A stretch of DNA of 5,773 nt from an uncultured Lachnospiraceae bacterium (GTDB taxonomy: Bacteria; Bacillota; Clostridia; Lachnospirales; Lachnospiraceae), in contig CAMALD010000103.1 in assembly GCA_945836355.1 (NCBI GenBank), positions 1 through 5,773 of the forward strand, in the 5' to 3' direction. The notes under the pieces are model-generated. The model did no database searches. It worked only from the letters and a program-made list of their open reading frames with translations, and was not told where the DNA came from. The number at the start of each line of letters is the position of its first letter. Within the stretch, counting starts at the first letter, position 1. Positions 1 through 5,773 of this stretch are shown one piece after another. The translations under genes and the position numbers were made by a program.

Positions 1-1392
1 AATCTGAACACGCAGATTCAGAAGCAGGTAGACCGCATTAATGAAATCGGCGACGAAATCGGAAAGCTCAACATGCAGATTTGTCTGTATGAGAGCAACG
101 GCGTGGAGCATGCAAACGATTTGCGCGACCAGCGCAATGCACTGTTGGATGAGCTGGGCGAGTATGTGAATGTTACATATCGTGAGGGCGCGGACCACCA
201 GCTTACCGTGCTTGCTGAGAATGTGCCGTTTGTGACAAATACGGTGGTGTTTCACATGTCGACCATGACGCAGGTGGATCTGCTGACCAATCAGCTTACC
301 AAGCTGTACGGCGGCACGCTGGAGGCACAGGAAAGGGCTACTGCCGAGGCGGAGCAGCGCTGCAACAATTCCACGATGCTGGTCCCTATCTGGCCTACTT
401 ACGGCAATACGGAAGTGTTTAATTACGATACCCTTCCGACAACCAAGGCAAATACCGACGTCGGCGGATTAAAGGGGCTGATTCTTGCGCGCGGCACAAA
501 GGTAGGACAATATACCGATATTCCCATACGGCCGGTGGAGGATGATTATACGGAAAACGGAACTCTGGACGAGACTGCTTATGCTGTTGCGATGGCACAG
601 TATGAGGAGGCAGTCAAGAAATACAACAATGAGATAGAGCCGTCGGTCATTATGACGGTGCAGGCACAGTTTGACCAGCTGATTCACGGCATTGTCACTA
701 CCCTGAATGATATTTTATGTCCGAATACCGATTATACCTTTGAACAGGACGTTACGGTTACTCTTTCAAACGGACTGACAAAAACCTTTTACGCAGGGGA
801 TACCGTAAAGGTGCTGGATAAAGAAAATGCGCCGCAGGGCATGGATGCCGACCGGACTTACGGCACCGAGCTTTTTTCACGAAAGTCCACGCCACGCTAT
901 GAAACCATCACTCTGGCGGACGGCTCGGAGCTGATGCTCTACAATGAGGAGAATCCGGCGGATAACTATTCCCTGTACACTCTCGGGGAGATTGAAGTGA
1001 ATAAGAGCGTTATGGCGGATAAGTCCATGATTCCTCTTTCCTGCGGCGGGGGAACCGGCGAGTTTGATATCAAAACAGCGGAGAAGCTGATTGATTCCTG
1101 GCAGGGAAAATTTGCGACCCTTTCCCCGAATACCCTGACGGTGAACAATTTTAACGGTTATTACACTGCATTTATTGCAGCGATAGCAAACAGGGGTGAG
1201 ACCTTGAATACAATAGCACAGAATCAGGATTCGATGGTGTCAAGCATCGACAGCCAGAGATTGTCAGTGAGCGGAGTATCCTCGGACGAGGAATTGACGA
1301 ATCTGATTAAATTCCAGCATGCATACAATGCGGCTGCGAGATACATTAACGTAGTGGATGAAATGCTTGAGCACATCGTGACTCAGCTGTAA
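1..1392 (+). CDS. flgK: Flagellar hook-associated protein FlgK, copy 1 (5'-truncated by window edge)
   Basis: This is the C-terminal 463 residues of a FlgK/HAP1 protein, which joins the hook to the filament after export by the flagellar type III apparatus. The frame is open from base 1, so the first ATG (73) is internal and the real start lies upstream. Residues 1-60 hold the FlgK coiled helix with the motif NDLRDQRN (39-46). A GGLKGLILARG segment (about 155-165) matches the usual GGxLxAL region. The C-terminus (about 414-463) has the family signature QRLSVSGVSSDEELTNLIKF, then HAYNAAARYI and VVDEML, which forms the D0 helix. The middle (about 80-380) is long and divergent. Four cysteines (28, 121, 240, 348) are visible, which is unusual for an axial protein. 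The stop codon overlaps the ribosome site of the next gene, so the two are certainly co-transcribed. The family call is secure; which of the two copies acts as the main junction protein is not. Confidence 0.92.
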   Translation, partial: NLNTQIQKQVDRINEIGDEIGKLNMQICLYESNGVEHANDLRDQRNALLDELGEYVNVTYREGADHQLTVLAENVPFVTNTVVFHMSTMTQVDLLTNQLTKLYGGTLEAQERATAEAEQRCNNSTMLVPIWPTYGNTEVFNYDTLPTTKANTDVGGLKGLILARGTKVGQYTDIPIRPVEDDYTENGTLDETAYAVAMAQYEEAVKKYNNEIEPSVIMTVQAQFDQLIHGIVTTLNDILCPNTDYTFEQDVTVTLSNGLTKTFYAGDTVKVLDKENAPQGMDADRTYGTELFSRKSTPRYETITLADGSELMLYNEENPADNYSLYTLGEIEVNKSVMADKSMIPLSCGGGTGEFDIKTAEKLIDSWQGKFATLSPNTLTVNNFNGYYTAFIAAIANRGETLNTIAQNQDSMVSSIDSQRLSVSGVSSDEELTNLIKFQHAYNAAARYINVVDEMLEHIVTQL

Positions 1393-1398
1393 AGGAGG
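1393..1398 (+). promoter_or_regulatory. Ribosome binding site of flgK copy 2, decides its start
   Basis: AGGAGG directly follows the TAA of the upstream flgK, 8 nt before ATG 1407. An in-frame GTG at 1398 shares its first base with this site and therefore cannot be the start. The site supports ATG 1407 and tight coupling of the two flgK genes. Confidence 0.85.
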
Positions 1399-1406
1399 TG
1401 CAAAAA

Positions 1407-3245
1407 ATGCCTAGTACTTTTTGGGGATTATCAATATCAAAATCCGGTTTATATGCTTCTATGGGCGGCATCAATACAACAGCGCATAACATTGCCAATA
1501 CGGAGACGGACGGATACAGCAGACAGATAGTCAACCAGCAGGCAGGCGTCGCACTCAGGGTAAACAGTGCATACGGCATGGCCGGCAGCGGTGTCGATGT
1601 GACAGGAGTGGAGCAGAAGCGGGATGAATACTATGACATGAAATATCGCACAAACAATACCATGTACGGCTCCTACTTTACCAAGGAGCATTACATGATT
1701 GAGATTGAGAACTATTTCAATGAGGTGAAGCTGGAGGGCTTTACGACCAATTTCAACTCTATGTTTGATACCCTGCAGGAGCTTTCCAAAAATCCTTCGG
1801 ACCTGACAACCCGCACCGAGGTAACTAACTTTGCACAGAGCATGTGTGAATATTTCAATTCGATGTCGGACAGTCTGAAGAACATTCAGGAGGAGTGCAA
1901 TTTCGAGATTAAGAACCAGGCAGACCGCATCAATGCACTGGCACAGCAGCTTACCGCGCTGACCAAGCAGATCAATACGCTTGAGGTGAACGGCGGCACT
2001 GCCAATGACCTGCGCGACCAGAGAAATCTGCTGGTGGACGAGCTCTCACAGATTTGTAATATTTCCGTGACGGAGAATGTGGTCGGAGACGGCGTCGGGG
2101 TTACAAGCTATGTAGTGAAGATTGATTCCCAGACGCTGGTTGATACCTATGATTACAATCAGCTGCTGGTTGTCCCTCAGAAGCACCTGACCAATCAGAC
2201 GGATGAGGATGGCCTGTATCATCTGGAATGGAGCAACGGGCAGGCGTTTGACTCCGCAAGCTCGAGCCTGGGCGGTGTGCTTTCTGCACTGTTCGAGGTG
2301 AGGGACGGCAACAATAACGAGGCGTTTAAAGGCAAGGCAGACACAGCGGTAGGTGATACCACGCTGACAGTGACGTCAACCAATGTCAATGATGCGGCGA
2401 AGCTGAACATCCCGCCGTCGGGAGTGATTGAGGTGGGACACCGTGAGTACAATTATGTTGGATTTACAGTGACGAGGGCCGATGACGGAAGCTTTGTCTA
2501 TGAATTTGAACTGGAGGAAGGCCAGAGCGTATCCCGCGACAGCACCGGAGCCGATGTGATTATCGGCAGGGATGTCAATTATAAAGGAATCCCGTATTAC
2601 ATGGCGCAGCTAAACGAATTTGTGCGCACCTTCGCGAAAGAGTTTAATGATGTACATAAGAGCGGTCAGGATCTCAACGGCGAGACGGGACTGGACTTCT
2701 TTAACGGGACGGATGTGGTGAGCGGAAAAGAGTTTGTGTTTGAGCGCAGCCCGGAGGAAGAGGATGCGGGAATCGTGATTCGGGCATTTGCACAGAATGC
2801 GGGCAATGACGAAGAGGTAAATTACGGTTCCTATTATTTTATGACCGCTGCCAATTTTAAGGTCACATCCGATATCTATTATGATGCGAAAAAGGTGGCT
2901 GCAGCGTCAACAATCGTAGATGGTATCGAGAATGCGGATACGGTTCAGAAGCTGTTGGCATTGAAGAATGATGTCGATATGTTTAAGCAGGGTATGCCGG
3001 CAGCGTTTTTTCAGACACTGGTAGCGGAAATTGGCATCGATTCCGATAAGGCAACCCAGTTTTCCAAGAGCCAGCAGAATATCTGCGCAAGCATTGAAAA
3101 CCAGAGATTGTCTGTGAGCGGTGTGGATACGGAGGAGGAAGCGATGAATCTGATTCGGTATCAGACAGCATACAATCTTTCGGCACAGGCGGTATCGATT
3201 ATGAATCAGATATACGATAAGCTGATTAACTACATGGGAGCATAA
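1407..3245 (+). CDS. flgK: Flagellar hook-associated protein FlgK, copy 2 (complete)
   Basis: A complete 612-residue FlgK-family protein. The N-terminus is textbook: STFWGLSISKSGLYASMGG (3-21), then NTTAHNIAN (23-31) and GYSRQ (36-40), the rod/hook-type D0 motif. A helical D1 follows (about 95-220), with NDLRDQRN at 200-207 as in copy 1. Residues about 300-390 form a beta-rich, low-cysteine insertion, followed by IPYYMAQLNEFVRTFAKEFN (395-414), a typical FlgK D1 helix. The C-terminal D0 region has ENQRLSVSGV (564-573) and NLIRYQTAYN (581-590), but the canonical AARYI..VVDEML of copy 1 is replaced by LSAQAVSIMNQIYDKLI. Cysteines are at 147, 164, 217 and 560. ATG 1407 is chosen because it lies 8 nt after AGGAGG and gives the canonical N-terminus. 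It is co-transcribed with copy 1 and flgL. It could be a specialised junction protein or a redundant duplicate; FlgK family membership itself is secure. Confidence 0.94.
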   Translation: MPSTFWGLSISKSGLYASMGGINTTAHNIANTETDGYSRQIVNQQAGVALRVNSAYGMAGSGVDVTGVEQKRDEYYDMKYRTNNTMYGSYFTKEHYMIEIENYFNEVKLEGFTTNFNSMFDTLQELSKNPSDLTTRTEVTNFAQSMCEYFNSMSDSLKNIQEECNFEIKNQADRINALAQQLTALTKQINTLEVNGGTANDLRDQRNLLVDELSQICNISVTENVVGDGVGVTSYVVKIDSQTLVDTYDYNQLLVVPQKHLTNQTDEDGLYHLEWSNGQAFDSASSSLGGVLSALFEVRDGNNNEAFKGKADTAVGDTTLTVTSTNVNDAAKLNIPPSGVIEVGHREYNYVGFTVTRADDGSFVYEFELEEGQSVSRDSTGADVIIGRDVNYKGIPYYMAQLNEFVRTFAKEFNDVHKSGQDLNGETGLDFFNGTDVVSGKEFVFERSPEEEDAGIVIRAFAQNAGNDEEVNYGSYYFMTAANFKVTSDIYYDAKKVAAASTIVDGIENADTVQKLLALKNDVDMFKQGMPAAFFQTLVAEIGIDSDKATQFSKSQQNICASIENQRLSVSGVDTEEEAMNLIRYQTAYNLSAQAVSIMNQIYDKLINYMGA

Positions 3246-3265
3246 ATTGCCGTGAATGAGCATTT

Positions 3266-3296
3266 TGCGGATGCCCGGTACTGATGTGCGGGCGCA
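3266..3296 (+). other. Possible intercistronic hairpin before flgL
   Basis: In the 71-nt gap between flgK copy 2 and flgL, GCCCG (3273-3277) can pair with CGGGC (3289-3293). TGC/GCA (3266-3268/3294-3296) can pair outside it across a bulge. No T-run follows, so it is not an intrinsic terminator. It ends next to the GGA-rich flgL ribosome site and might affect message stability or FlgL translation. The 11-nt loop and short stem make this tentative. Confidence 0.35.
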
Positions 3297-3311
3297 CCGG
3301 AACGGAGGTTA
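3297..3311 (+). promoter_or_regulatory. flgL ribosome binding site block, candidate CsrA target
   Basis: CCGGAACGGAGGTTA contains the Shine-Dalgarno GGAGG (3304-3308), 8 nt before ATG 3317. It carries two GGA trinucleotides, the second in the context ACGGA, which fits the ANGGA core known for CsrA. The same 15 bases recur unchanged before fliW (4871-4885). The ribosome site is certain; the CsrA role is inference. Confidence 0.6.
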
Positions 3312-3316
3312 GTGTT

Positions 3317-4831
3317 ATGAGAATTACCAACAAAATGATGACAAACAATATGCTGTACAACATCAACGGCAATAAAAATTCACTCTCAACCCTGGAGCAG
3401 CAGTACACCACCGGGCTGAAGATTCAGCGTCCGTCGGAGGACCCGATTGTGGCGGTGCGCGCTTTAAAGCTTCGTACCAATTTGTCGGAGCTGAACCAGT
3501 ATTATGAGAAAAATATTCCGGATGCAATGGCATGGATGGATGTCACCGAAAGTGCGCTGAAGGTTGTCAACTCCATTCTGACCGAGGTGCATACCTATTG
3601 TGTGCAGGGCTCTTCAGACACGCTTACCGCGGAGGACCGCAACAGCATCGTCAAGAATCTGACGGAGTTAAAGCAGCAGGTGTATCAGGAGGGGGATACC
3701 AATTACGCAGGGCGCTATGTATTTACCGGCTATAAGACCAATACAAGCCTGATTTTTGATGAGGCGCAGGCTACGGAAAAATACCAGATTACCGAAAAGC
3801 TTGGGAGTGAAAAAATTGATATTATTAAAAAGGCTAAAAACGAATGTACCTTAGAGCAATACAATCCGGAGGATCCGGCATCTGTGGACCTGTCCGAAAA
3901 GCCAAATATGATCAATGTATACCGCATGCGTCTGGCATATGGTACGCTGGATGCACCGGAGGACGGCGGGATGATCCGGGTGCGCTTTCCACAGGTGGAT
4001 GACGATGGGGAAGTGACCTATGACGAATTTAATGATGGTTCCATCGTGAGCATGCTTTCGAGTGATGAGAATGCATATGAGCCGGAGGAGGGTACCGTGC
4101 ATTACCTCTCCGATACGGGTGAATTGGTTATGGCGGCGGATGTCTACGAGGAATGGCGCCATATGGAGAATATTGAAGTGACCTATGAAAAAACGAAGTT
4201 TTCCAAGAACGATCTGAAGCCGGAGCACTATTTTGACTGTACGGTGACGGATTTGACGGATGATACAAAGGAGCCGGTGGTATATACAAAATCCAGTCAG
4301 GAGATTGCCTACGAGGTAAATTTCAATCAGAAGCTGGTAATCAACACACAGGGCAGTGATGCGATACAGCATGATATCGGCAGAACCATCGATGAAGTGC
4401 TGAATGCGGTGAATGATGTCATTGCGGTAGAAGAGAAGATTGCCGAAATCGATAAGATGCTCAAGGACAAAAATATCACCGCAGATCAGGAAAGCAAGCT
4501 CAAGGAGATGAAGGAGCTGATGGAGACTGAGCTGACGTTAAAGACTGAGGTGATGCAGGATACCTTTGGCGGTGCGCTGACGAAAATCGAAAAGCAGCAG
4601 GATGTGGTCAATGTGGCGGTTGCGGATCTGGGCTCGCGCTATGTGCGCCTGAAACTCACCGAGAGCAGGCTCGGAGATGAGCAGACGGATTTTGAGGATC
4701 TGCTCTCGTCCAACGAGGATGTGGATATGGTGGACACCATTATCAAGTATCAGTCCATGCAGTCGATCTACAATGCATCGCTGTCGGCAGCGGCAAAGTC
4801 GGTGCAGACGACTCTGTTAGATTTTCTGTAA
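3317..4831 (+). CDS. flgL: Flagellar hook-associated protein FlgL, enlarged form
   Basis: FlgL/HAP3 sits between FlgK and the filament. The N-terminus MRITNKMMTNNMLYNIN, followed by LEQQYTTGLKIQRPSEDP (26-43), is the flagellin-like D0/D1 signature of FlgL. NYAGRYVFTGYKT (129-141) is the usual end of the first helical segment. The C-terminus (about 425-504) has VNVAVADLGSRYVRL, then TESRL, IKYQSMQSIYNASL and the terminal LLDFL, all typical. At 504 residues it is far longer than the roughly 300 usual for FlgL. The extra length lies between about 142 and 420: an acidic beta-rich part (about 195-345) and a lysine/glutamate-rich helical part (about 355-430, probably coiled coil). Cysteines are at 95, 177 and 308. 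ATG 3317 is preferred over the in-frame ATG 3284 because it follows GGAGG by 8 nt and begins the conserved MRIT motif. It is co-directional with its neighbours, with no terminator on either side. Confidence 0.95.
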   Translation: MRITNKMMTNNMLYNINGNKNSLSTLEQQYTTGLKIQRPSEDPIVAVRALKLRTNLSELNQYYEKNIPDAMAWMDVTESALKVVNSILTEVHTYCVQGSSDTLTAEDRNSIVKNLTELKQQVYQEGDTNYAGRYVFTGYKTNTSLIFDEAQATEKYQITEKLGSEKIDIIKKAKNECTLEQYNPEDPASVDLSEKPNMINVYRMRLAYGTLDAPEDGGMIRVRFPQVDDDGEVTYDEFNDGSIVSMLSSDENAYEPEEGTVHYLSDTGELVMAADVYEEWRHMENIEVTYEKTKFSKNDLKPEHYFDCTVTDLTDDTKEPVVYTKSSQEIAYEVNFNQKLVINTQGSDAIQHDIGRTIDEVLNAVNDVIAVEEKIAEIDKMLKDKNITADQESKLKEMKELMETELTLKTEVMQDTFGGALTKIEKQQDVVNVAVADLGSRYVRLKLTESRLGDEQTDFEDLLSSNEDVDMVDTIIKYQSMQSIYNASLSAAAKSVQTTLLDFL

Positions 4832-4870
4832 ATATAACAACGATAAACAAAATTAAGGCTGTATAGAATG

Positions 4871-4885
4871 CCGGAACGGAGGTTA
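4871..4885 (+). promoter_or_regulatory. fliW ribosome binding site block, candidate CsrA target
   Basis: The same 15 bases as before flgL, CCGGAACGGAGGTTA, with GGAGG (4878-4882) 5 nt before ATG 4888. A CsrA target here would let CsrA feed back on its own antagonist. The ribosome site is clear; CsrA binding is inferred only from the ACGGA core and the repetition. Confidence 0.6.
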
Positions 4886-4887
4886 CA

Positions 4888-5352
4888 ATGTTAGTAAAAA
4901 CGAAACATTTTGGGGAGATTGATCTTGCAGAGGATAAGATTCTGACCTTTGACAACGGAATCCTTGGCTTCGAGGACTGCAAGAGGTACACGATTCTTTA
5001 CAATAATGAGGATGGCAACCGGTCTGCCATCTCCTGGCTGCAGAGTCTGGATGAGCAGGCACTCGCACTGCCGATTATCAGTCCTTTGTATGTGAAGGAG
5101 GATTACAATCCTCTGGTGGAGGATGAATTGCTTAGCGGTCTGGGCGAACTGACAGAGGATAATCTTGCCCTGTTTGTAACGCTGACGGTACCGTCGGATC
5201 TGACTAGGATGACCTGCAATCTGAAGGCTCCGATTGTAATCAATGCGGACACCAGAAAAGGCTGCCAGATTATAGCGGACAATGCGGATTACATGATTAA
5301 GTATCCGGTATACGAAATATTCCAGAAAGCAAAGGAGGGGAAAATATGCTAG
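4888..5352 (+). CDS. fliW: Flagellar assembly factor FliW
   Basis: FliW is a small cytoplasmic protein that binds either flagellin or CsrA. Bound to CsrA it blocks CsrA's RNA binding, so flagellin that takes FliW away restores repression of its own mRNA (known from B. subtilis). The 154-residue length is normal. Family motifs are FGEI (8-11), [13 protein letters not shown] (18-30), WLQSLDE (50-56), [12 protein letters not shown] (108-119) and RKGCQII (123-129). There is no signal peptide or membrane segment. ATG 4888 is preceded by GGAGG and gives the standard N-terminus. The gene ends 7 nt inside csrA, so the antagonist and its target are translationally linked. Four cysteines (31, 110, 126, 154) are present, one of them the last residue. 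Confidence 0.97.
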   Translation: MLVKTKHFGEIDLAEDKILTFDNGILGFEDCKRYTILYNNEDGNRSAISWLQSLDEQALALPIISPLYVKEDYNPLVEDELLSGLGELTEDNLALFVTLTVPSDLTRMTCNLKAPIVINADTRKGCQIIADNADYMIKYPVYEIFQKAKEGKIC

Positions 5353-5564
5353 CCCTTTCAAGAAAAGTCAATGAATCGATTATACTGGGGAATGATATTG
5401 AAATCACCATTCTGGAAATTAAGGGGGATCAGGTAAAGGTCGGCGTAAACGCCCCGAAGGCGATACCAATCTACCGCAAGGAGCTTTATCTGCAGATTCA
5501 GCAGTCGAACAAGGAGGCTGCCGGGGAGGATGTGTCGGTGGAGGCATTAAACCGGTTGATTTAA
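5346..5564 (+). CDS. csrA: Carbon storage regulator / translational repressor CsrA
   Basis: CsrA is a small dimeric RNA-binding protein that binds GGA motifs at ribosome sites; in Firmicutes its main known target is flagellin mRNA. The 72-residue protein starts [15 protein letters not shown], with LSRK (4-7) including the RNA-contacting Arg6. It continues through [12 protein letters not shown] (27-38) to IPIYRKELY (40-48), which contains the second RNA-binding arginine, Arg44. Asn55, implicated in FliW response in B. subtilis CsrA, is conserved, and the C-terminal extension (about 56-72) is of Firmicutes type. ATG 5346 lies 7 nt after AAGGAGG (5332-5338), which sits inside fliW. The reading frames overlap by 7 nt. 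It is the last gene of the operon, followed after 18 nt by a terminator. Confidence 0.98.
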   Translation: MLALSRKVNESIILGNDIEITILEIKGDQVKVGVNAPKAIPIYRKELYLQIQQSNKEAAGEDVSVEALNRLI

Positions 5565-5582
5565 GTCATAACAGCAGTTCAT

Positions 5583-5620
5583 ACGGCCGGCCGTGCTTGA
5601 AAGCGCAGCCGGTCGTTTTT
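5583..5620 (+). terminator. Intrinsic terminator after csrA
   Basis: ACGGCCGGC (5583-5591) pairs with GCCGGTCGT (5608-5616) as nine pairs including one G-T. After one mismatch, GTGCT (5593-5597) pairs with AGCGC (5602-5606), including one G-T, around the TGAA loop. TTTTT (5616-5620) follows at once. Position and direction fit the end of the flgK-flgK-flgL-fliW-csrA transcript. There is no T-run on the other strand, so it should work in one direction only. Confidence 0.9.
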
Positions 5621-5657
5621 AGATACAGAAAATTGCGACAATTTCCTGTATCTAAAA
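5617..5657. repeat. Long inverted repeat overlapping the terminator T-tract
   Basis: TTTTAGATACAG (5617-5628) pairs perfectly over 12 bp with CTGTATCTAAAA (5646-5657). Inside it, after one A/C mismatch, AAATTG (5630-5635) pairs with CAATTT (5639-5644) around the triloop CGA. The first four bases are the terminator's T-tract. No T-run follows on either strand, so it is not itself a standard terminator. It may be an RNA 3'-end structure, a dispersed palindromic repeat or a protein site; the sequence alone does not decide. Confidence 0.75.
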
Positions 5658-5660
5658 TTG

Positions 5661-5699
5661 CTACGCCGGGAATGTGCACTCGCGCGTAGGGTATTACGC
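5661..5699. repeat. Competing short inverted repeats
   Basis: CTACGC (5661-5666) can pair with GCGTAG (5684-5689). Alternatively GCGTA (5684-5688) can pair with TACGC (5695-5699) around a 6-nt loop, so the two hairpins exclude each other. The first encloses the palindrome GTGCAC (5674-5679). The stems are short and no function can be assigned. Apart from these repeats and the promoter, 5565-5773 shows no supported gene. Confidence 0.4.
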
Positions 5700-5730
5700 T
5701 ACTTTCGTGAAAAATATTATCATCCGTGGT

Positions 5731-5757
5731 TAACATTTTTGCAAAAACAGCCGATAA
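5731..5757 (+). promoter_or_regulatory. Sigma-28 / sigma-D flagellar promoter
   Basis: TAACATTT (5731-5738), an 11-nt spacer and GCCGATAA (5750-5757) match the flagellar sigma factor consensus TAAAGTTT-N11-GCCGATAA. The -10 is exact and the spacing exact; in the -35 only the fourth and fifth positions differ. The start of transcription should fall about 7 nt after the -10, near 5764. The promoter points out of the window, downstream of csrA, where B. subtilis and relatives carry the flagellin gene. The spacer contains most of a perfect 12-nt palindrome, TTTTTGCAAAAA (5736-5747). Confidence 0.85.
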
Positions 5758-5773
5758 ATAGGCAAAGAACATA

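Noticed and set aside
73..75. ATG at 73 as the start of flgK copy 1
   Set aside because: The frame is open to base 1 and the upstream codons encode the FlgK helix that aligns with QADRIN in copy 2, so this ATG is internal.
1398..1400. GTG start for flgK copy 2
   Set aside because: It overlaps the Shine-Dalgarno AGGAGG; ATG 1407 has proper spacing and gives the canonical N-terminus.
3284..3286. ATG start for flgL 11 codons upstream
   Set aside because: The GGAGG site would lie inside the coding region, and the conserved MRIT start is at 3317.
3851..4372. 173-codon minus-strand reading frame within flgL
   Set aside because: It lies antisense to a well-supported FlgL gene, resembles no family and has no good ribosome site; it reflects codon bias of the sense gene.
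4832..4887. Separate promoter for fliW-csrA in the flgL-fliW gap
   Set aside because: TAAA (4844-4847) lacks a GCCGATAA-like partner at the right distance, and TATAGA (4862-4867) lacks a -35. The genes are best read as part of the upstream operon.
4868..4894. Eight-codon leader ORF overlapping the fliW start
   Set aside because: No ribosome site precedes it and its codons are simply the fliW Shine-Dalgarno region read in another frame; chance is enough.
4891..5361. 156-codon minus-strand reading frame opposite fliW
   Set aside because: It mirrors fliW almost exactly and has no recognisable motif; it is a shadow of the real gene.
5716..5744. Minus-strand promoter-like pair TTGCAA-N17-GATAAT
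   Set aside because: The -35 is only 4 of 6, and one element lies in the TTTTTGCAAAAA palindrome. There is no supported gene in that direction and no matching terminator.
5566..5772. 68-codon minus-strand ORF in the post-csrA region
   Set aside because: It runs through the terminator, both hairpins and the sigma-28 promoter, and shows no family motif or ribosome site.

Overview
The window is one strand-uniform segment of a late flagellar operon. It holds five consecutive plus-strand genes: the 3' part of a first flgK (hook-filament junction protein), a complete second flgK-like gene, flgL, fliW and csrA. After csrA come a strong intrinsic terminator, further inverted-repeat structure and, in the last 45 bases, a near-consensus sigma-28/sigma-D promoter pointing out of the window. 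The order flgK-flgL-fliW-csrA followed by a flagellin gene is the classical Firmicutes arrangement known from Bacillus subtilis. Two adjacent flgK-type genes, an enlarged FlgL, cysteines in the axial proteins and strong AGGAGG ribosome sites suggest an anaerobic member of the Clostridia, most likely a motile Lachnospiraceae of the Roseburia/Agathobacter/Butyrivibrio kind. The genus is inference; no marker gene is present.

Layout: 1-1392 is the C-terminal 463 codons of FlgK copy 1, open at the left edge. 1407-3245 is FlgK copy 2 (612 aa), whose ribosome site overlaps the stop of copy 1. A 71-nt gap with a possible small hairpin precedes flgL (3317-4831, 504 aa). A 56-nt gap precedes fliW (4888-5352, 154 aa), and csrA (5346-5564, 72 aa) overlaps the end of fliW by 7 nt. 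The remaining 209 nt (5565-5773) carry no convincing gene. They hold the terminator (5583-5620), a long hairpin sharing its T-tract (5617-5657), competing short inverted repeats (5661-5699) and the promoter TAACATTT-N11-GCCGATAA (5731-5757).

How the genes work together: FlgK and FlgL are exported through the flagellar type III apparatus and assemble between hook and filament. FliW and CsrA form the checkpoint that ties flagellin translation to filament assembly. Free FliW sequesters CsrA; flagellin displaces FliW, and released CsrA then represses flagellin mRNA. The outward sigma-28 promoter fits a downstream flagellin or other late gene, which is not visible here.

This is recognisable core motility machinery rather than a new system. 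The points most worth checking are the tandem divergent flgK pair, the large FlgL insertion, an identical 15-nt GGA-rich ribosome-site block in front of both flgL and fliW (candidate CsrA targets), and the structured post-csrA region.
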